A DNA stretch of 35,731 bases from CAYVAP01 sp964521065 (GCA_964521065.1 CAZFPQ010000039.1:1-35731), one strand, 5' to 3'. Positions 26,324 through 35,708 are shown, counted from the stretch's first letter. The notes: generated by a model from the sequence alone, not told the origin. A program made the numbers and translations.

Positions 26324-27106
26324 ATGAAGCTTTACCAGAGCCTGGAGTATCACATAGATAACAGAATCGCCTTCTTAACTTTGAACCGGCCTGAGCTAGG
26401 GAATACCTTGGACGAGGTACTTATGGTAGAGTTGAAGGATGCATTTATGGCTGCAGAGCAAGACCCACAGGTCAAGGTGATGATACTCAGGGGTAAAGGG
26501 ACTTCATTTTGTCTTGGGTTGGATCCTGAGCACCTTCTTAAAGCTCAAGGTTACACTCTTGATCAAAACTTAGCCGAGGCAAGCACCCTCGCTCAGCTCT
26601 ATTTGAATGTATATCGCAGTACCAAGGTGGTGATCGCCCAGGTGGAAGGCGATGCCCTAGGAGCAGGGGCCGGGCTGGTTACGGTTTGTGACTTTTCCTT
26701 CCTCTCCGATGGAATTAGACTTGGATATCCAGAGGTTAAGTTAGGTCGAGTACCTGCTTTGATGATGCCCTTTCTCATCCGAAAAGTAGGAGAGACCCGT
26801 GCTAAGCAGCTGATGCTTGGGGGGGGGATGATCGACGCGCATGAAGCTTTTCGGTTAAATTTGGTGACTGGGGTTTTTCCATCGGAGCAGATCAAAGATA
26901 AAGTGGAAGGTTTGGCCCAGGAGATTTGTCAACAAAATTCTGCGGCTAGCCTTCAACTAACCAAGAAGATGTTGGCAGACATCCAAGACTTTCCGTTAGA
27001 AAATGCCATTAAGTTTGCGGCGCGCCTAAGTGCAAGGGCTCGTAACACGGAGGAATACCTACGAGGTTTGAAGGCCCAGTTGGACGGCAAAGAGGTGGAT
27101 TGGTAA
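26324..27106 (+). CDS. Enoyl-CoA hydratase/isomerase family (crotonase) protein
   Basis: This is a crotonase-fold protein of 260 aa acting on acyl-CoA in the cytoplasm. The oxyanion-hole regions FCLGLDPEHLL and GDALGAGAGL (residues 109-118) are present, followed by CDFSFLSD, YPEVKLGRVPALMMPFL and a C-terminal helix region. One catalytic glutamate is present (Glu137 in PEV). The other hydratase glutamate (GGGxEL in canonical enzymes) is Gly117. That suggests isomerase or other crotonase chemistry, or a methylglutaconyl-CoA hydratase-like homologue. In Bacteroidota such genes are often labelled methylglutaconyl-CoA hydratase, but the substrate cannot be set from sequence alone. There are 89 bp between it and the DUF218-like gene. 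Repeat R3 follows its stop, opposite aroC. Confidence 0.85.
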   Translation: MKLYQSLEYHIDNRIAFLTLNRPELGNTLDEVLMVELKDAFMAAEQDPQVKVMILRGKGTSFCLGLDPEHLLKAQGYTLDQNLAEASTLAQLYLNVYRSTKVVIAQVEGDALGAGAGLVTVCDFSFLSDGIRLGYPEVKLGRVPALMMPFLIRKVGETRAKQLMLGGGMIDAHEAFRLNLVTGVFPSEQIKDKVEGLAQEICQQNSAASLQLTKKMLADIQDFPLENAIKFAARLSARARNTEEYLRGLKAQLDGKEVDW

Positions 27107-27111
27107 GCCTT

Positions 27112-27228
27112 TAGAGAGAAAAAATCGGGGTATGGGTTACGGAACCATGGCCATAAGGATGAGCGACCCCCCCAACATACCCTGTACTTCCGTACCCTGA
27201 TGATCGTTTTTCTTCCGTCCACTTGCTT
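27112..27228. repeat. Dispersed R-family repeat, copy R3
   Basis: GGGGTATGGGTTACGGAACCATGGCC and CAACATACCCTGTACTTCC match the cores of R1, R2 and R4. GAAAAAATCGG at the left pairs with GATCGTTTTTC at the right, and TTACGGAA pairs with TTCCGTA, so the copy folds as a long imperfect hairpin. The right end CGTCCACTTGCTT is the best-preserved terminus. It lies between two convergent gene ends and may terminate both. Confidence 0.8.
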
Positions 27229-27269
27229 CTTTTCTGATAAAAAAGCAATCTCGCTTCACCCTTCCAAAG

Positions 27270-28349
27270 TTAGTCGAGGTTTCGTGCGCGTTGTAAAAGC
27301 CACATGTCTGCTAATACCAGCGCTGCCATAGACTCTACGATGGGAACTGCCCGTGGAACTACACATGGGTCATGTCTTCCCTTGCCTTGAACCACGGCAG
27401 GATGGCCCTGCTCATCCACACTAGGCTGATCTTGCATAATGGTTGCCGTGGGTTTGAAGGCTACTCGAAAAACGAGATCTTCTCCTGTGCTAATGCCTCC
27501 CAGTACCCCTCCTGCGTGATTGGTACGGGTCCGGATTTGGCCATCCTCCTGATAAAACAGATCATTATGTTCGGAGCCGTACCATTTTGTCCCTTCGAAT
27601 CCTGAACCGATTTCAAATCCTTTTACGGCGTTAATTCCAAGCATAGCAGCGCCTAATTGGGAGGAAAGCTTGTGATAAATAGGTTCTCCCCAGCCAGCCG
27701 GAACGCCTTTGACCCTGCATTTGATGACTCCTCCGACTGAGTTTCCAGCTTTGCGCGTTTCATCGATAAGTTGATATATTTTTTCTGCCAGTTCGGGATC
27801 TGGGCAACGCGTCGCCTGCTGGTATTCACTGTCCAATTTGATGGAGGCAGGGTCCTCGTTTAACTTCAACTCATGAATAGATTCGACCCAGGCTTCTACT
27901 TGGATGGGACCAGCTTGCCGAAGTAGCAGTTTGGCTACCGCGCCGGCAATTACTCTAGCTACGGTTTCACGAGCAGAGGATCTACCTCCTCCTCGGTGAT
28001 CTCTCAGTCCATATTTTGCTTGATAAGTATAATCTGCGTGGGAAGGACGAAAAGCCTTAGCAATGTGGGCGTAATCCTGAGATCGAACGTTCCGATTTTT
28101 TACAAAAAAAGCTAGGGGAGTGCCCGTACTCACGTTGTCTACATGACCAGATAGTAGGTCAAAGGTATCGCTTTCCTTTCTCTGGGTGGTAATGCGACTG
28201 GTGCCAGGCTTACGGCGGTCTAGTTCAGATTGGATAAATGCGAGGTCAAGCTTGAGTCCCGCTGGACAGCCATCTATTACCACTCCAATCCCCTCTCCAT
28301 GGGATTCTCCAAAACTAGTCATGCGGAACAAGTGCCCAAATGTATTCAT
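27270..28349 (-). CDS. aroC: Chorismate synthase
   Basis: AroC makes chorismate from 5-enolpyruvylshikimate 3-phosphate using reduced FMN. It is the last shikimate-pathway step before aromatic amino acids and folate. All three family signatures are visible: GESHGEGIGVVIDG (residues 14-27, with His17), GLRDHRGGGRSSARET near the middle, and the C-terminal RHDPCVVPRAVPIVES. At 359 aa it is full length. The start is the ATG at 28347-28349; a TTG 15 bp upstream would add only IVLG and is unlikely. Just upstream the minus strand reads TAGTTTTG (28360-28353), an exact -7 box form but so close to the ATG that any transcript would be nearly leaderless. Confidence 0.97.
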   Translation of the reverse strand: MNTFGHLFRMTSFGESHGEGIGVVIDGCPAGLKLDLAFIQSELDRRKPGTSRITTQRKESDTFDLLSGHVDNVSTGTPLAFFVKNRNVRSQDYAHIAKAFRPSHADYTYQAKYGLRDHRGGGRSSARETVARVIAGAVAKLLLRQAGPIQVEAWVESIHELKLNEDPASIKLDSEYQQATRCPDPELAEKIYQLIDETRKAGNSVGGVIKCRVKGVPAGWGEPIYHKLSSQLGAAMLGINAVKGFEIGSGFEGTKWYGSEHNDLFYQEDGQIRTRTNHAGGVLGGISTGEDLVFRVAFKPTATIMQDQPSVDEQGHPAVVQGKGRHDPCVVPRAVPIVESMAALVLADMWLLQRARNLD

Positions 28350-28414
28350 GCCCAAAACTATCAAATTCCTGATTTAGGCGAAATGAGATGTCTATCGTGA
28401 ATACAGATTATTAC

Positions 28415-28447
28415 AAAAAATCCCTCCCTAGGGTGAGTAGGGAGGGA
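28415..28447 (-). terminator. Intrinsic terminator of the 28475 gene
   Basis: TCCCTCCCTA (28421-28430) pairs perfectly over 10 bp with TAGGGAGGGA (28438-28447) around a 7-nt loop. On minus it is followed at once by TTTTTTG. It lies 27 bp after the stop codon and is a textbook intrinsic terminator. It also insulates aroC, whose start is 65 bp beyond. Confidence 0.88.
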
Positions 28448-28474
28448 GTAAAGTCCACATAAGTGGAAATATCG

Positions 28475-29224
28475 TTACTTCACCATCAGAGAAGTCGAAG
28501 CACGCTTTCCTTCAGCGTTGACAAAGTTGACAAAATACAACCCAGCAGGCATGTCGCCGCGCTCGATGTTGAGCTCTTGTCCACGAACATTGTCGTAGCT
28601 ACGAACGGTCCTGCCATCTAGGCCCATAAGCTTAACCGCAAAAGACTCTCCAGTAGGATTGTCAAAACGAATGGTGGTCGATTGGCTCATGGGGTTAGGA
28701 GCTACAGAAAAGCCTAAGTCCAACACTTGGTTACGAATAGAAGCAGTGGTAGCACAAGCGTCCACAACATCAGCCAAGATGATGTAGAAATCCTGGCAGT
28801 CAGTTTGGTCGGCATTGTTGTCCTTGCCTTCAGACCCCCATGGGTTGCTCCCATCTTCTGGTCCCTGGTTAAATACAAAGTTGATTCTTGCTATACCCGT
28901 AACGCCATAATACGCATCTGGGTCATTGATGTAAGCGGTGAAGACGTCGTTTCCGTCATTTTTGGCGGTCACTGCACCACTTGCATTCCAGTCGATGCCA
29001 GTACCCCATCCTTCATTTACATCAGCCGTTCCTCCTGAGTGATAACCAAGTGCGTCCAATCCCGAAAAGTCACCAGGAGCATTGGAACAATTCAGAGAGT
29101 TGTCAAATACGATTTGGATACCTCCTTCTGGATCGTTACAAGCAGAGATTGCTCCACTGTTGTTCTGAGCAAAAGCTGTAGCACTGAAAAGAATGGCAGC
29201 AATCAGAGTAAATAATTTGTTCAT
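28475..29224 (-). CDS. Small T9SS-exported protein of unknown function
   Basis: The protein has 249 aa. A signal peptide at residues 1-19 (ATAFAQ) is followed by about 150 residues rich in Gly, Asp and Asn, with four to six cysteines likely to form disulfides. This part resembles no enzyme I know; phrases such as DPDAYYGVTGIARINFVFN suggest a beta-rich binding fold. The T9SS type A sorting domain runs from about residue 173 (FSVAPNPMSQSTT) to the end (STSLMVK), including LDGRTVRSYDN and MPAGLYFVNFVN. It should be exported to the surface or medium. It is a single-gene unit with a strong terminator, divergent from the 1455-aa beta-helix gene. The role is not inferable. Confidence 0.82.
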   Translation of the reverse strand: MNKLFTLIAAILFSATAFAQNNSGAISACNDPEGGIQIVFDNSLNCSNAPGDFSGLDALGYHSGGTADVNEGWGTGIDWNASGAVTAKNDGNDVFTAYINDPDAYYGVTGIARINFVFNQGPEDGSNPWGSEGKDNNADQTDCQDFYIILADVVDACATTASIRNQVLDLGFSVAPNPMSQSTTIRFDNPTGESFAVKLMGLDGRTVRSYDNVRGQELNIERGDMPAGLYFVNFVNAEGKRASTSLMVK

Positions 29225-29573
29225 TGTAGCAGTAACGTTTGAGTAGTAAAAGTTAATGTTGGTAAGGATTTAAAGAGCGAGACCCTAAGTCAGGTCTATT
29301 GAATTGTAAACATAGCGTTTTTTAGATTTTTATATACCTCCTTTCGGGCCACTTTATAAACCGGACCTTACTTAGGGATTATGATTGGTTAACTGTAAGT
29401 ACTCAAAGACCCCAATCTTCCATTGGACCCGCTCAGAAGGTGTTTCGGAAAATGAAAGATATTGAGCAGCCAATAATACGGGTTGAATGGTTGGGCTTTT
29501 AACTGGTAAAACCCCAATTTGCATACTGTTTTATGTTAGACCTTACATCTTGTTCTAGTCATATATTCTTGCC
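29225..29573. other. 349-bp divergent intergenic region
   Basis: The region lies between two divergently transcribed T9SS cargo genes and should contain both promoters. No TAnnTTTG box with proper spacing was found on either strand, and no RNA gene or repeat was recognised. Confidence 0.45.
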
Positions 29574-32500
29574 ATGAGGATTCTGTTGCTATTCATATTC
29601 GCCCTATCTACTCAAATTACATTTGCCCAATGGTATACCCTCGCTTATCAGGCGAATGCAGGGAATCCTGGAGCATTAAATGTGCAGAATGATGATGACC
29701 TTACAGGGTGGTTGGCCATGACCAATTTGGTCGTCAATTCCAACGCCAATGCCTGGTCAGATGCTCGGGCGATTCCTTTTGCCTTTCAATACTTTGGAAA
29801 TGCCGTAACCACCGTACGGGCCACCTATCATGGACTCCTGAGCTTTGGAACCCCGACTTTCATTCCCGGGGGGAATGTTACCTTGCCTACCCTCAATTTA
29901 GAGGACCGGACCATTGCCTGTTTTTGGGATGAATTTGCCAGTGATGGACTTACGGGAGCCGATGACTATGTGATGACTCAAACATTTGGCACTGCTCCCA
30001 ATCGGCAGTTCTGGATTCGCTGGTCAAACATGGAGTACGGAAACCCCAGTAGCAACCTGGACAATAGTTTTGCCGTGGTGCTGGAAGAAACCAGTAACAA
30101 TATTTATCTGGTCGATATGCGGGCCAATAATGCCGCAAACTTATCGACCAGCCTAGGTCTACAAAATACCAGTACCTGTGGTGCTGCTTGGATGTTGGAT
30201 CAGGTTCAGCCTGATGCCACCAACACAACTCTTCCTACCGATAACGACTATTATCAATTTAGCCCTGTAGGAACTTTGGCCGGGACTTACACCGTCGGAG
30301 GGGCAGCATCCGACTTTCCAGCTCTTAGCAATGGCGCTGCCTTACTTGGTTGTGGCATCTCAGGAGCGGTGGAGTTCTCCGTACAAACGGGAACTTATCA
30401 GGAGCAGGTGCGGTTGCCCATTATCCCTGGCGTTTCTGCTGCGGATACGGTCTGGATTCATTCTCAGTCAGGTGATAGTACAGATGTCGTATACTCTTGG
30501 CCGTCTACGAATACTTTTGGAAACAATTTTACCCTCCAAATGAATGGGGCTGATTATGTGACTATTCAAGGCATGACCTTTGAACGAACGGGTACCAATC
30601 TTTACGGCGGAGTAATAGAGGTGAATAACCAGTCCGAAAATGCCCGTTTCCTTCGTAATCAAATTCTAGGCATCAATGGGGTAGCCACGGCGAATCGAGA
30701 TCTTTTTCTGGGTTCTTTCCTACCTAATGGCCTAGAGATTCTGCAAAATTATTTCAATGGTGGCTCCAAAGGGATTAGCCTTTCTGGGACCACTGGGTAC
30801 TCCCCTCAGGTAATTATTGCAGGCAATAAACTAGAGAACTGCTACAGTCAGTCGGTTGAGCTGAGCTTTTTGCTGAGTCCGGTAGTGGGACTTAACGAGG
30901 TTACTTCTACTGCGGGCTCTCCTACCCATACAGGTTATTACCTCAACTCTATGCAAGGCCCTTTGTACTTTGCTGGTAATAAGTCAGACGTTACTGGGAT
31001 CGGGGCTTCATTTTTAGGTAATATAAATGTGACGGGCATTCCTTCAGAAGTAAATAACAACATGCTGAAGGGAAGTACCACTGGACTCCGTTTGGCTACC
31101 ACCTCCTTGATAAATTTCTATTTCAACAGCATCCAAAGTTCTGGAGCAGCAGGCAGTGCTTTGAGTATCCAGGCTGGTGTACAAGATATCTCGGCTCAAA
31201 ATAACCTGCTTCGGAGTGCCAACGCCACATTGGGATATGTCATGAACGTAGTCAGTGCGACTCCCTTGAATACCATTTTCCCTGCTTCTGATTTTAATGG
31301 ATTCTCTATTGCCGGAGGAGCAGCTTATATCGTATACAATGGGCTTGGACTAAATGATTTATGCGCTTGGCAAGTTGCCACTGGATTCGATGCGAATTCT
31401 AACAGCTTTGATCCAGAGTTTGACCTGGCAAACGGACTCTACGCCCAGTCTCCCTTATTACAATCAGCCGGAACGCCGATTGCGACCATTCCTTTAGATA
31501 TTGATTTACAGACACGTAGCGTGACCGCGCCCAGTCAGGGAGCCAATGAAATCTCAGCTCCTACCTGTACTCCATTGGCGGCGGGTACCTATGTAATAGG
31601 TGCTTGTGGGGATTACCGATCCTTTAATGAGGCAGCAGCTATATTGAATACTTGTGGGGTGGCCGGAGCCGTGGTCTTTGAGGTCTTAGCCGGCACGTAT
31701 AATGAACAAGTAAGCTTAGGTGTCATTCCTGGAGCGAGTGCCGTTAACACCGTCAGTTTCCGTTCCCAAGCGGCGGATAGCAGCACGGTTATCCTATCTT
31801 GGGCTTCAACCGCGGCGGGTGGAGACAATTACGTACTGGACCTAGACGGAACTGAGTTTGTGACCTGGGAAGATATGACCCTGTATCGTACTGGAAACTT
31901 AGCCGAAGGCACGGTGCTTCAGGTACAAGGAGCTGCTAACAACAACAGCTTTCTTCGCATACATTTTTTGGGAGGAGGGCAGAATGTAACCAGCGCAAGC
32001 TTAATCCAGGCCAATAACTCAGAAGTCTCAGGGCTAGACATCCAGAACTGTCAACTTCAGGGTGGGAGTTACGGCATATGGGCCAGCGCAAGCCTTGGAA
32101 ATAATCTGCTCAATTGGAACTTTAACCAGGTTGAACTCTTTGGGCAGCAGCTTGGTGGAGCTATGCTGAGTGAACTCCAAAACTTCACCTTCGCGAATTT
32201 GCAAATATTGTTGACGGTAAATGGAACGGCCTTTCAACTGAACAACTCTTTTGGTGGCAGCCTCACCCAATCTTATATCCAAAATGATGTGGGAGGAAGT
32301 GGTCTTCACTTCGATAACGTCGGAACCTTAGCCAACCCTGTTCTGGTCGTCAACAATCGGCTTAGCATAGGAGGAAATGGAGTAGATCGGAAGGGATTGT
32401 TCATTACCAACGGCAGCGACGGACTTAACCTTTTGCATAACAGTATCTATATTCATGGCGACAATTTAGCCACACACTATGCCATCGAGATGGATGGGGT

Positions 32501-33941
32501 AGGAGCTAACAACCTGATCGAAAATAATCTATTTGTTAAATCTACCACAGGCCCAGCTGCCAAAGCTACTGCAATCGCTGACTTGGCTGGAAGCAACTTC
32601 AATGATTACTACAGTACTGGTGGAAATTTGATGGAAGCCAATGCCCTCACCTACCTGGATTTAGCCGCCTGGCAGCTTGCCAGTGGAGGAGATGGCCAGT
32701 CTTTGAATATCGATCCATTATTTGCTTCTGTGACTGACCTGAGGGTAGCGGCCATTCCCCTGAAACAAGCTGGAAATAACCAGGGGATCACCACTGATTT
32801 TGAGGGTGATGCTCGGACTGTAGCAACTCCTGATCTCGGCGCAGATGAGTTTTTGCCACAGATTTATGACAATCTGCTAAATTCCTGTGTGACGTTTGAC
32901 CCCGTGGTTTCTACGGGTAGTGGAGAATGGATTTACCTATACGCAGACCGAGAGCTGGTCGCGGCAATCAATGATCAAGGCAATATCTTAGGAACCATTT
33001 CAGGGGAGGTGTATGTTAATACTGCAGCCATTCGTCTTGACTCTGATGGGAATCGTTACCTTGATCGAAACTGGCACATTTCCACTACCAATGTGCCAGC
33101 CACTCCAGTCAGCGTTCGCCTTTATTTTCTTAATGATGAATTGACCGATTTAATGGTCGTAGACCCTTTGGTCACAGGACCTGGAGACCTTTCCGTTACG
33201 AGATACTCTGGCAACAATGAGAACTGTGATTTGAATGATAACCAACCCTTTCCCGGAGCTCCATATCAGGTCTATGGTCCTGGAGTTAATGTGAATGGCA
33301 ACCTCTTCGGTGTGGACTATTTTGTCCAGTCAGATGTAGAGAATTTCTCTGAATTTTATTTGAACAGCACAGGCGTTGTTCTTCCCCTTGAAATCCAGCA
33401 CTTTAGGGCTGAGCTTGTGAGCGGGGGAGTGGCGTTAACCTGGGGATTACCCAAGGATGTGTTTTGGCAAAAGCTAGAAGTCATTCGAACCGGGAAAAAC
33501 CAGGTACAGGAGCCAATAGCAACCTTGACTCCAGATCAATATCTCTCAGGTCAGCATTCATTTAGCTTTCTGGATGAAGATGCACTGACTTTTTCGGGTT
33601 CAACGCTTGAGTATCAATTAAGGGTAAAGGATCAAAATGGATCTTCTTATCTAAGTCAGGTCGAGCAAGTCCTAATTGGAGGATCTCAATGGTCTATGAA
33701 ACTCGCCCCCAATCCGGCTAAGTCTTCTGCTTTTGTACACCTTGACCAAGTAGAGCGATTTACTCCAGTTGAAATAGAAGTTTTTGATTTGCATGGACGA
33801 CTGGTCTGGGAGAAACAACTTGAAATGGATAATTCCAATACCCAGCAAGAGTTACCAATTGCAGAATGGGGTAAGGGAATCTTCTTAGTCAAAGTTTCTA
33901 TTGCAGGAAAAAGACAAATTCGGAGGCTCTCAATTCAATAA
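29574..33941 (+). CDS. Large T9SS-exported beta-helix protein with internal duplication
   Basis: This is an exported protein of 1455 aa. The signal peptide is residues 1-18 (STQITFAQ). Residues about 20-230 form a separate module (WYTLAYQANAGNPGALN ... FQYFGNA ... GLLSFGTP) resembling an N-terminal beta-sandwich. Two homologous parallel beta-helix units follow. The first starts near residue 236 (GTYTVGG ... FSVQTGTYQEQVRLPIIPG) and the second near residue 669 (GTYVIGAC ... FEVLAGTYNEQVSLGVIPG). Each then has PbH-type rungs such as LLHNSIYIHGDN and ends in a GANE/GADE pattern after DLQTRSV or DARTV. The T9SS type A domain is at about 1373-1455 (WSMKLAPNPAKSS). The likely role is surface adhesion or polysaccharide handling. 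No catalytic residues were recognised. Confidence 0.88.
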   Translation: MRILLLFIFALSTQITFAQWYTLAYQANAGNPGALNVQNDDDLTGWLAMTNLVVNSNANAWSDARAIPFAFQYFGNAVTTVRATYHGLLSFGTPTFIPGGNVTLPTLNLEDRTIACFWDEFASDGLTGADDYVMTQTFGTAPNRQFWIRWSNMEYGNPSSNLDNSFAVVLEETSNNIYLVDMRANNAANLSTSLGLQNTSTCGAAWMLDQVQPDATNTTLPTDNDYYQFSPVGTLAGTYTVGGAASDFPALSNGAALLGCGISGAVEFSVQTGTYQEQVRLPIIPGVSAADTVWIHSQSGDSTDVVYSWPSTNTFGNNFTLQMNGADYVTIQGMTFERTGTNLYGGVIEVNNQSENARFLRNQILGINGVATANRDLFLGSFLPNGLEILQNYFNGGSKGISLSGTTGYSPQVIIAGNKLENCYSQSVELSFLLSPVVGLNEVTSTAGSPTHTGYYLNSMQGPLYFAGNKSDVTGIGASFLGNINVTGIPSEVNNNMLKGSTTGLRLATTSLINFYFNSIQSSGAAGSALSIQAGVQDISAQNNLLRSANATLGYVMNVVSATPLNTIFPASDFNGFSIAGGAAYIVYNGLGLNDLCAWQVATGFDANSNSFDPEFDLANGLYAQSPLLQSAGTPIATIPLDIDLQTRSVTAPSQGANEISAPTCTPLAAGTYVIGACGDYRSFNEAAAILNTCGVAGAVVFEVLAGTYNEQVSLGVIPGASAVNTVSFRSQAADSSTVILSWASTAAGGDNYVLDLDGTEFVTWEDMTLYRTGNLAEGTVLQVQGAANNNSFLRIHFLGGGQNVTSASLIQANNSEVSGLDIQNCQLQGGSYGIWASASLGNNLLNWNFNQVELFGQQLGGAMLSELQNFTFANLQILLTVNGTAFQLNNSFGGSLTQSYIQNDVGGSGLHFDNVGTLANPVLVVNNRLSIGGNGVDRKGLFITNGSDGLNLLHNSIYIHGDNLATHYAIEMDGVGANNLIENNLFVKSTTGPAAKATAIADLAGSNFNDYYSTGGNLMEANALTYLDLAAWQLASGGDGQSLNIDPLFASVTDLRVAAIPLKQAGNNQGITTDFEGDARTVATPDLGADEFLPQIYDNLLNSCVTFDPVVSTGSGEWIYLYADRELVAAINDQGNILGTISGEVYVNTAAIRLDSDGNRYLDRNWHISTTNVPATPVSVRLYFLNDELTDLMVVDPLVTGPGDLSVTRYSGNNENCDLNDNQPFPGAPYQVYGPGVNVNGNLFGVDYFVQSDVENFSEFYLNSTGVVLPLEIQHFRAELVSGGVALTWGLPKDVFWQKLEVIRTGKNQVQEPIATLTPDQYLSGQHSFSFLDEDALTFSGSTLEYQLRVKDQNGSSYLSQVEQVLIGGSQWSMKLAPNPAKSSAFVHLDQVERFTPVEIEVFDLHGRLVWEKQLEMDNSNTQQELPIAEWGKGIFLVKVSIAGKRQIRRLSIQ

Positions 33942-33997
33942 TAAATCGCCTAGTTTAGGGTTGTGTACCCCGTATCCTATTTAAGCATTTGGTTTGC

Positions 33998-34098
33998 AGC
34001 AATCGAGGTATGATCTATGGAGCTATGCTAATAAGAATGGACATCTTTCACAACATACTCCCGCCCCTTGATTACCGTTTTTCCAATGTCCACTTGCT
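33998..34098. repeat. Dispersed R-family repeat, copy R4
   Basis: ATGGAGCTATGCTAATAAGAATGG, then TTTCACAACATACTCCC, then GATTACCGTTTTTC and AATGTCCACTTGCT match R1-R3 in order. It lies between convergent gene ends, and its right end touches the stop codon of the 34098 gene. A further fragment, GTGTACCCCGTATCC at 33964-33978, resembles the same right arm and may be a remnant half copy. Confidence 0.75.
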
Positions 34099-35390
34099 CA
34101 TTTCTGTGGGCCAAAATAATACCGGAAAGTCAGCATAGGCAGTGGAATAGGCATGAAGAAGTTATTCTGAATGGGAACTCCTCCTCTTACTCGGCGCTGA
34201 TTAGTAAACCCAAAATAGACGAGTAAAAAGTCTAAGGACATATCCCAAATTTCCAACCTAGGACCAGCACTGAGGGCGTAAATATTGGTGAAGTTGTAGT
34301 CATTGCCATTTCGGTTGCCACTTCTGATGTACCAGCTTTCACTGACCAAGGAAAGCCAATTTGTTACAGAAAGGCGGGTGCCTAGGGATATCGTAGGGTT
34401 TTGCCCGACGTAAGTTTGGTTACCGACGGCTGAGATTTGGTCTAGCCCTACACCCCAGCCGAGGCTTAGGGTTGCTTGGAGGTTTTTACCCTGATAGGTA
34501 GTAGAGGCAAACCCATGAGCAATACCAGCCACGCCTGAGCGGGTAATTATACCAAACGTATTGATGCCGCTGCCAATGTACCATCTTTCATTCAGAGGCT
34601 GACTGTAAGAAACCCTAACGTATAGTGGAAGGGTGAGTTGTTGGGCAATTGCACTCAGAAAAATCAAGGATAGCTCTGTTCCTGCGGCGACGGTAAGACC
34701 TCGAAAGGGAGTAAAGCCTATGGTATTGACCAAGAACCCCAAGTTTTGATAATAGCTCTCGCCTCTCTCTAGGGGGAGAGCAGAAGTAGTGAGTAAATAT
34801 TGATGCCCCATTAAGCGATTGGCTCTCTGGAGGATGGCATTCTGGTCTATAGGTGCTTCGGGGGATAGGTCTAAGGTGGCGACGTCTTCCAACCTTAGGT
34901 ACCGTTGGTCTAGCCCTTGATCTCTTAAGACAAAGCCCAGGGCATCAACTTCTTCCACTTCTCCCCAAATCTCCTCCCCTCCCCATAATATTACCCTGAT
35001 AGGAAGCGGGTATTCTGTTTGAGATAGAGCTTTTAGCTCTTGAAATGCTTGCCAAAGAGAGCCTGCCTTCTCGTGAATTGCATTTTTGAGAAAGGCCAAC
35101 TCGCTTTGTGGGATGGGGTGGCCCTCCGTGTTGCCATCTTTATAATAGAAAAACAACAAATAGCTTTCTGACGTCAAGGGAATTAACCTCAAAGAATCTA
35201 TTTCTGCTTGATCCTTTCCTAGTACTTCTTCCATGTGGTATCGCTGGTACTCCGAGTGCTCAATGGTAGGACCTACCAAGGGGCTGAGTATAACTACTTC
35301 TGCATCTGGCTGAGCGCACAAGAAATGAGGACCCACAAGGCCCAGCGTAAATGAAAAAATGAACAACAACTTGCGACGGAGAAATTTCAT
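34098..35390 (-). CDS. Putative outer-membrane beta-barrel protein
   Basis: The protein has 430 aa. The signal peptide is residues 1-26 (ends HFLCAQ). The N-terminal half (about 30-185) is soluble and includes a small beta segment, RVILWGGEEIWGEVEEVDALGFVLRD, followed by YLRLEDVATLDLS. The C-terminal half (about 200-430) shows alternating polar and aromatic strands typical of outer-membrane barrels: YYQNLGFLVNTIGFTP, LYVRVSYSQPLNERW, ALSAGPRLEIWDMSLDFLLVYFGF. It ends MLTFRYYFGPQK, although the last residue is Lys rather than a terminal Phe. There is no T9SS tail. No specific family was recognised, and a porin-like or structural role is only inferred. Its stop overlaps repeat R4. Confidence 0.72.
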   Translation of the reverse strand: MKFLRRKLLFIFSFTLGLVGPHFLCAQPDAEVVILSPLVGPTIEHSEYQRYHMEEVLGKDQAEIDSLRLIPLTSESYLLFFYYKDGNTEGHPIPQSELAFLKNAIHEKAGSLWQAFQELKALSQTEYPLPIRVILWGGEEIWGEVEEVDALGFVLRDQGLDQRYLRLEDVATLDLSPEAPIDQNAILQRANRLMGHQYLLTTSALPLERGESYYQNLGFLVNTIGFTPFRGLTVAAGTELSLIFLSAIAQQLTLPLYVRVSYSQPLNERWYIGSGINTFGIITRSGVAGIAHGFASTTYQGKNLQATLSLGWGVGLDQISAVGNQTYVGQNPTISLGTRLSVTNWLSLVSESWYIRSGNRNGNDYNFTNIYALSAGPRLEIWDMSLDFLLVYFGFTNQRRVRGGVPIQNNFFMPIPLPMLTFRYYFGPQK

Positions 35391-35708
35391 GGCCTTGGTT
35401 TGGAGAGATCTGATAATGAGTGTCTATGGAAAAGGGTACCGTGGCACCTTTAATTAGGTAATTTACTTCCTGGCTCAATTTGCGGATTATCTCGCGGAAA
35501 GTCATTTTCTACGATTAGCCTAAACATCCTAATAAATTTACCGTTCGCGGCTTGACATTTACCATTGAAACCCTCACCTTTGTAATCCCATTTCGGGGAG
35601 ATGTCGATCATTCTTTTCTGGCACAATTTTTTGATACTTTTTCCAAGAAAAATTTGGCAGTTACAAAAAAGAGGTTGATATTTGCCCACCCATTACGAAA
35701 GTGGTGGA
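35391..35708. other. 318-bp divergent upstream region at right edge
   Basis: The region should contain the promoter of the 34098 gene and, if the frame at 35709 is real, a divergent one. No TAnnTTTG box with a TTG at proper distance was identified. Two minus-strand frames crossing it have no protein-like features. Confidence 0.4.

Noticed and set aside
28353..28360. TAGTTTTG as the aroC promoter -7 box
   Set aside because: It fits TAnnTTTG exactly, but it lies only a few bases from the ATG and has no TTG at the right distance upstream. It is mentioned in the aroC entry only.
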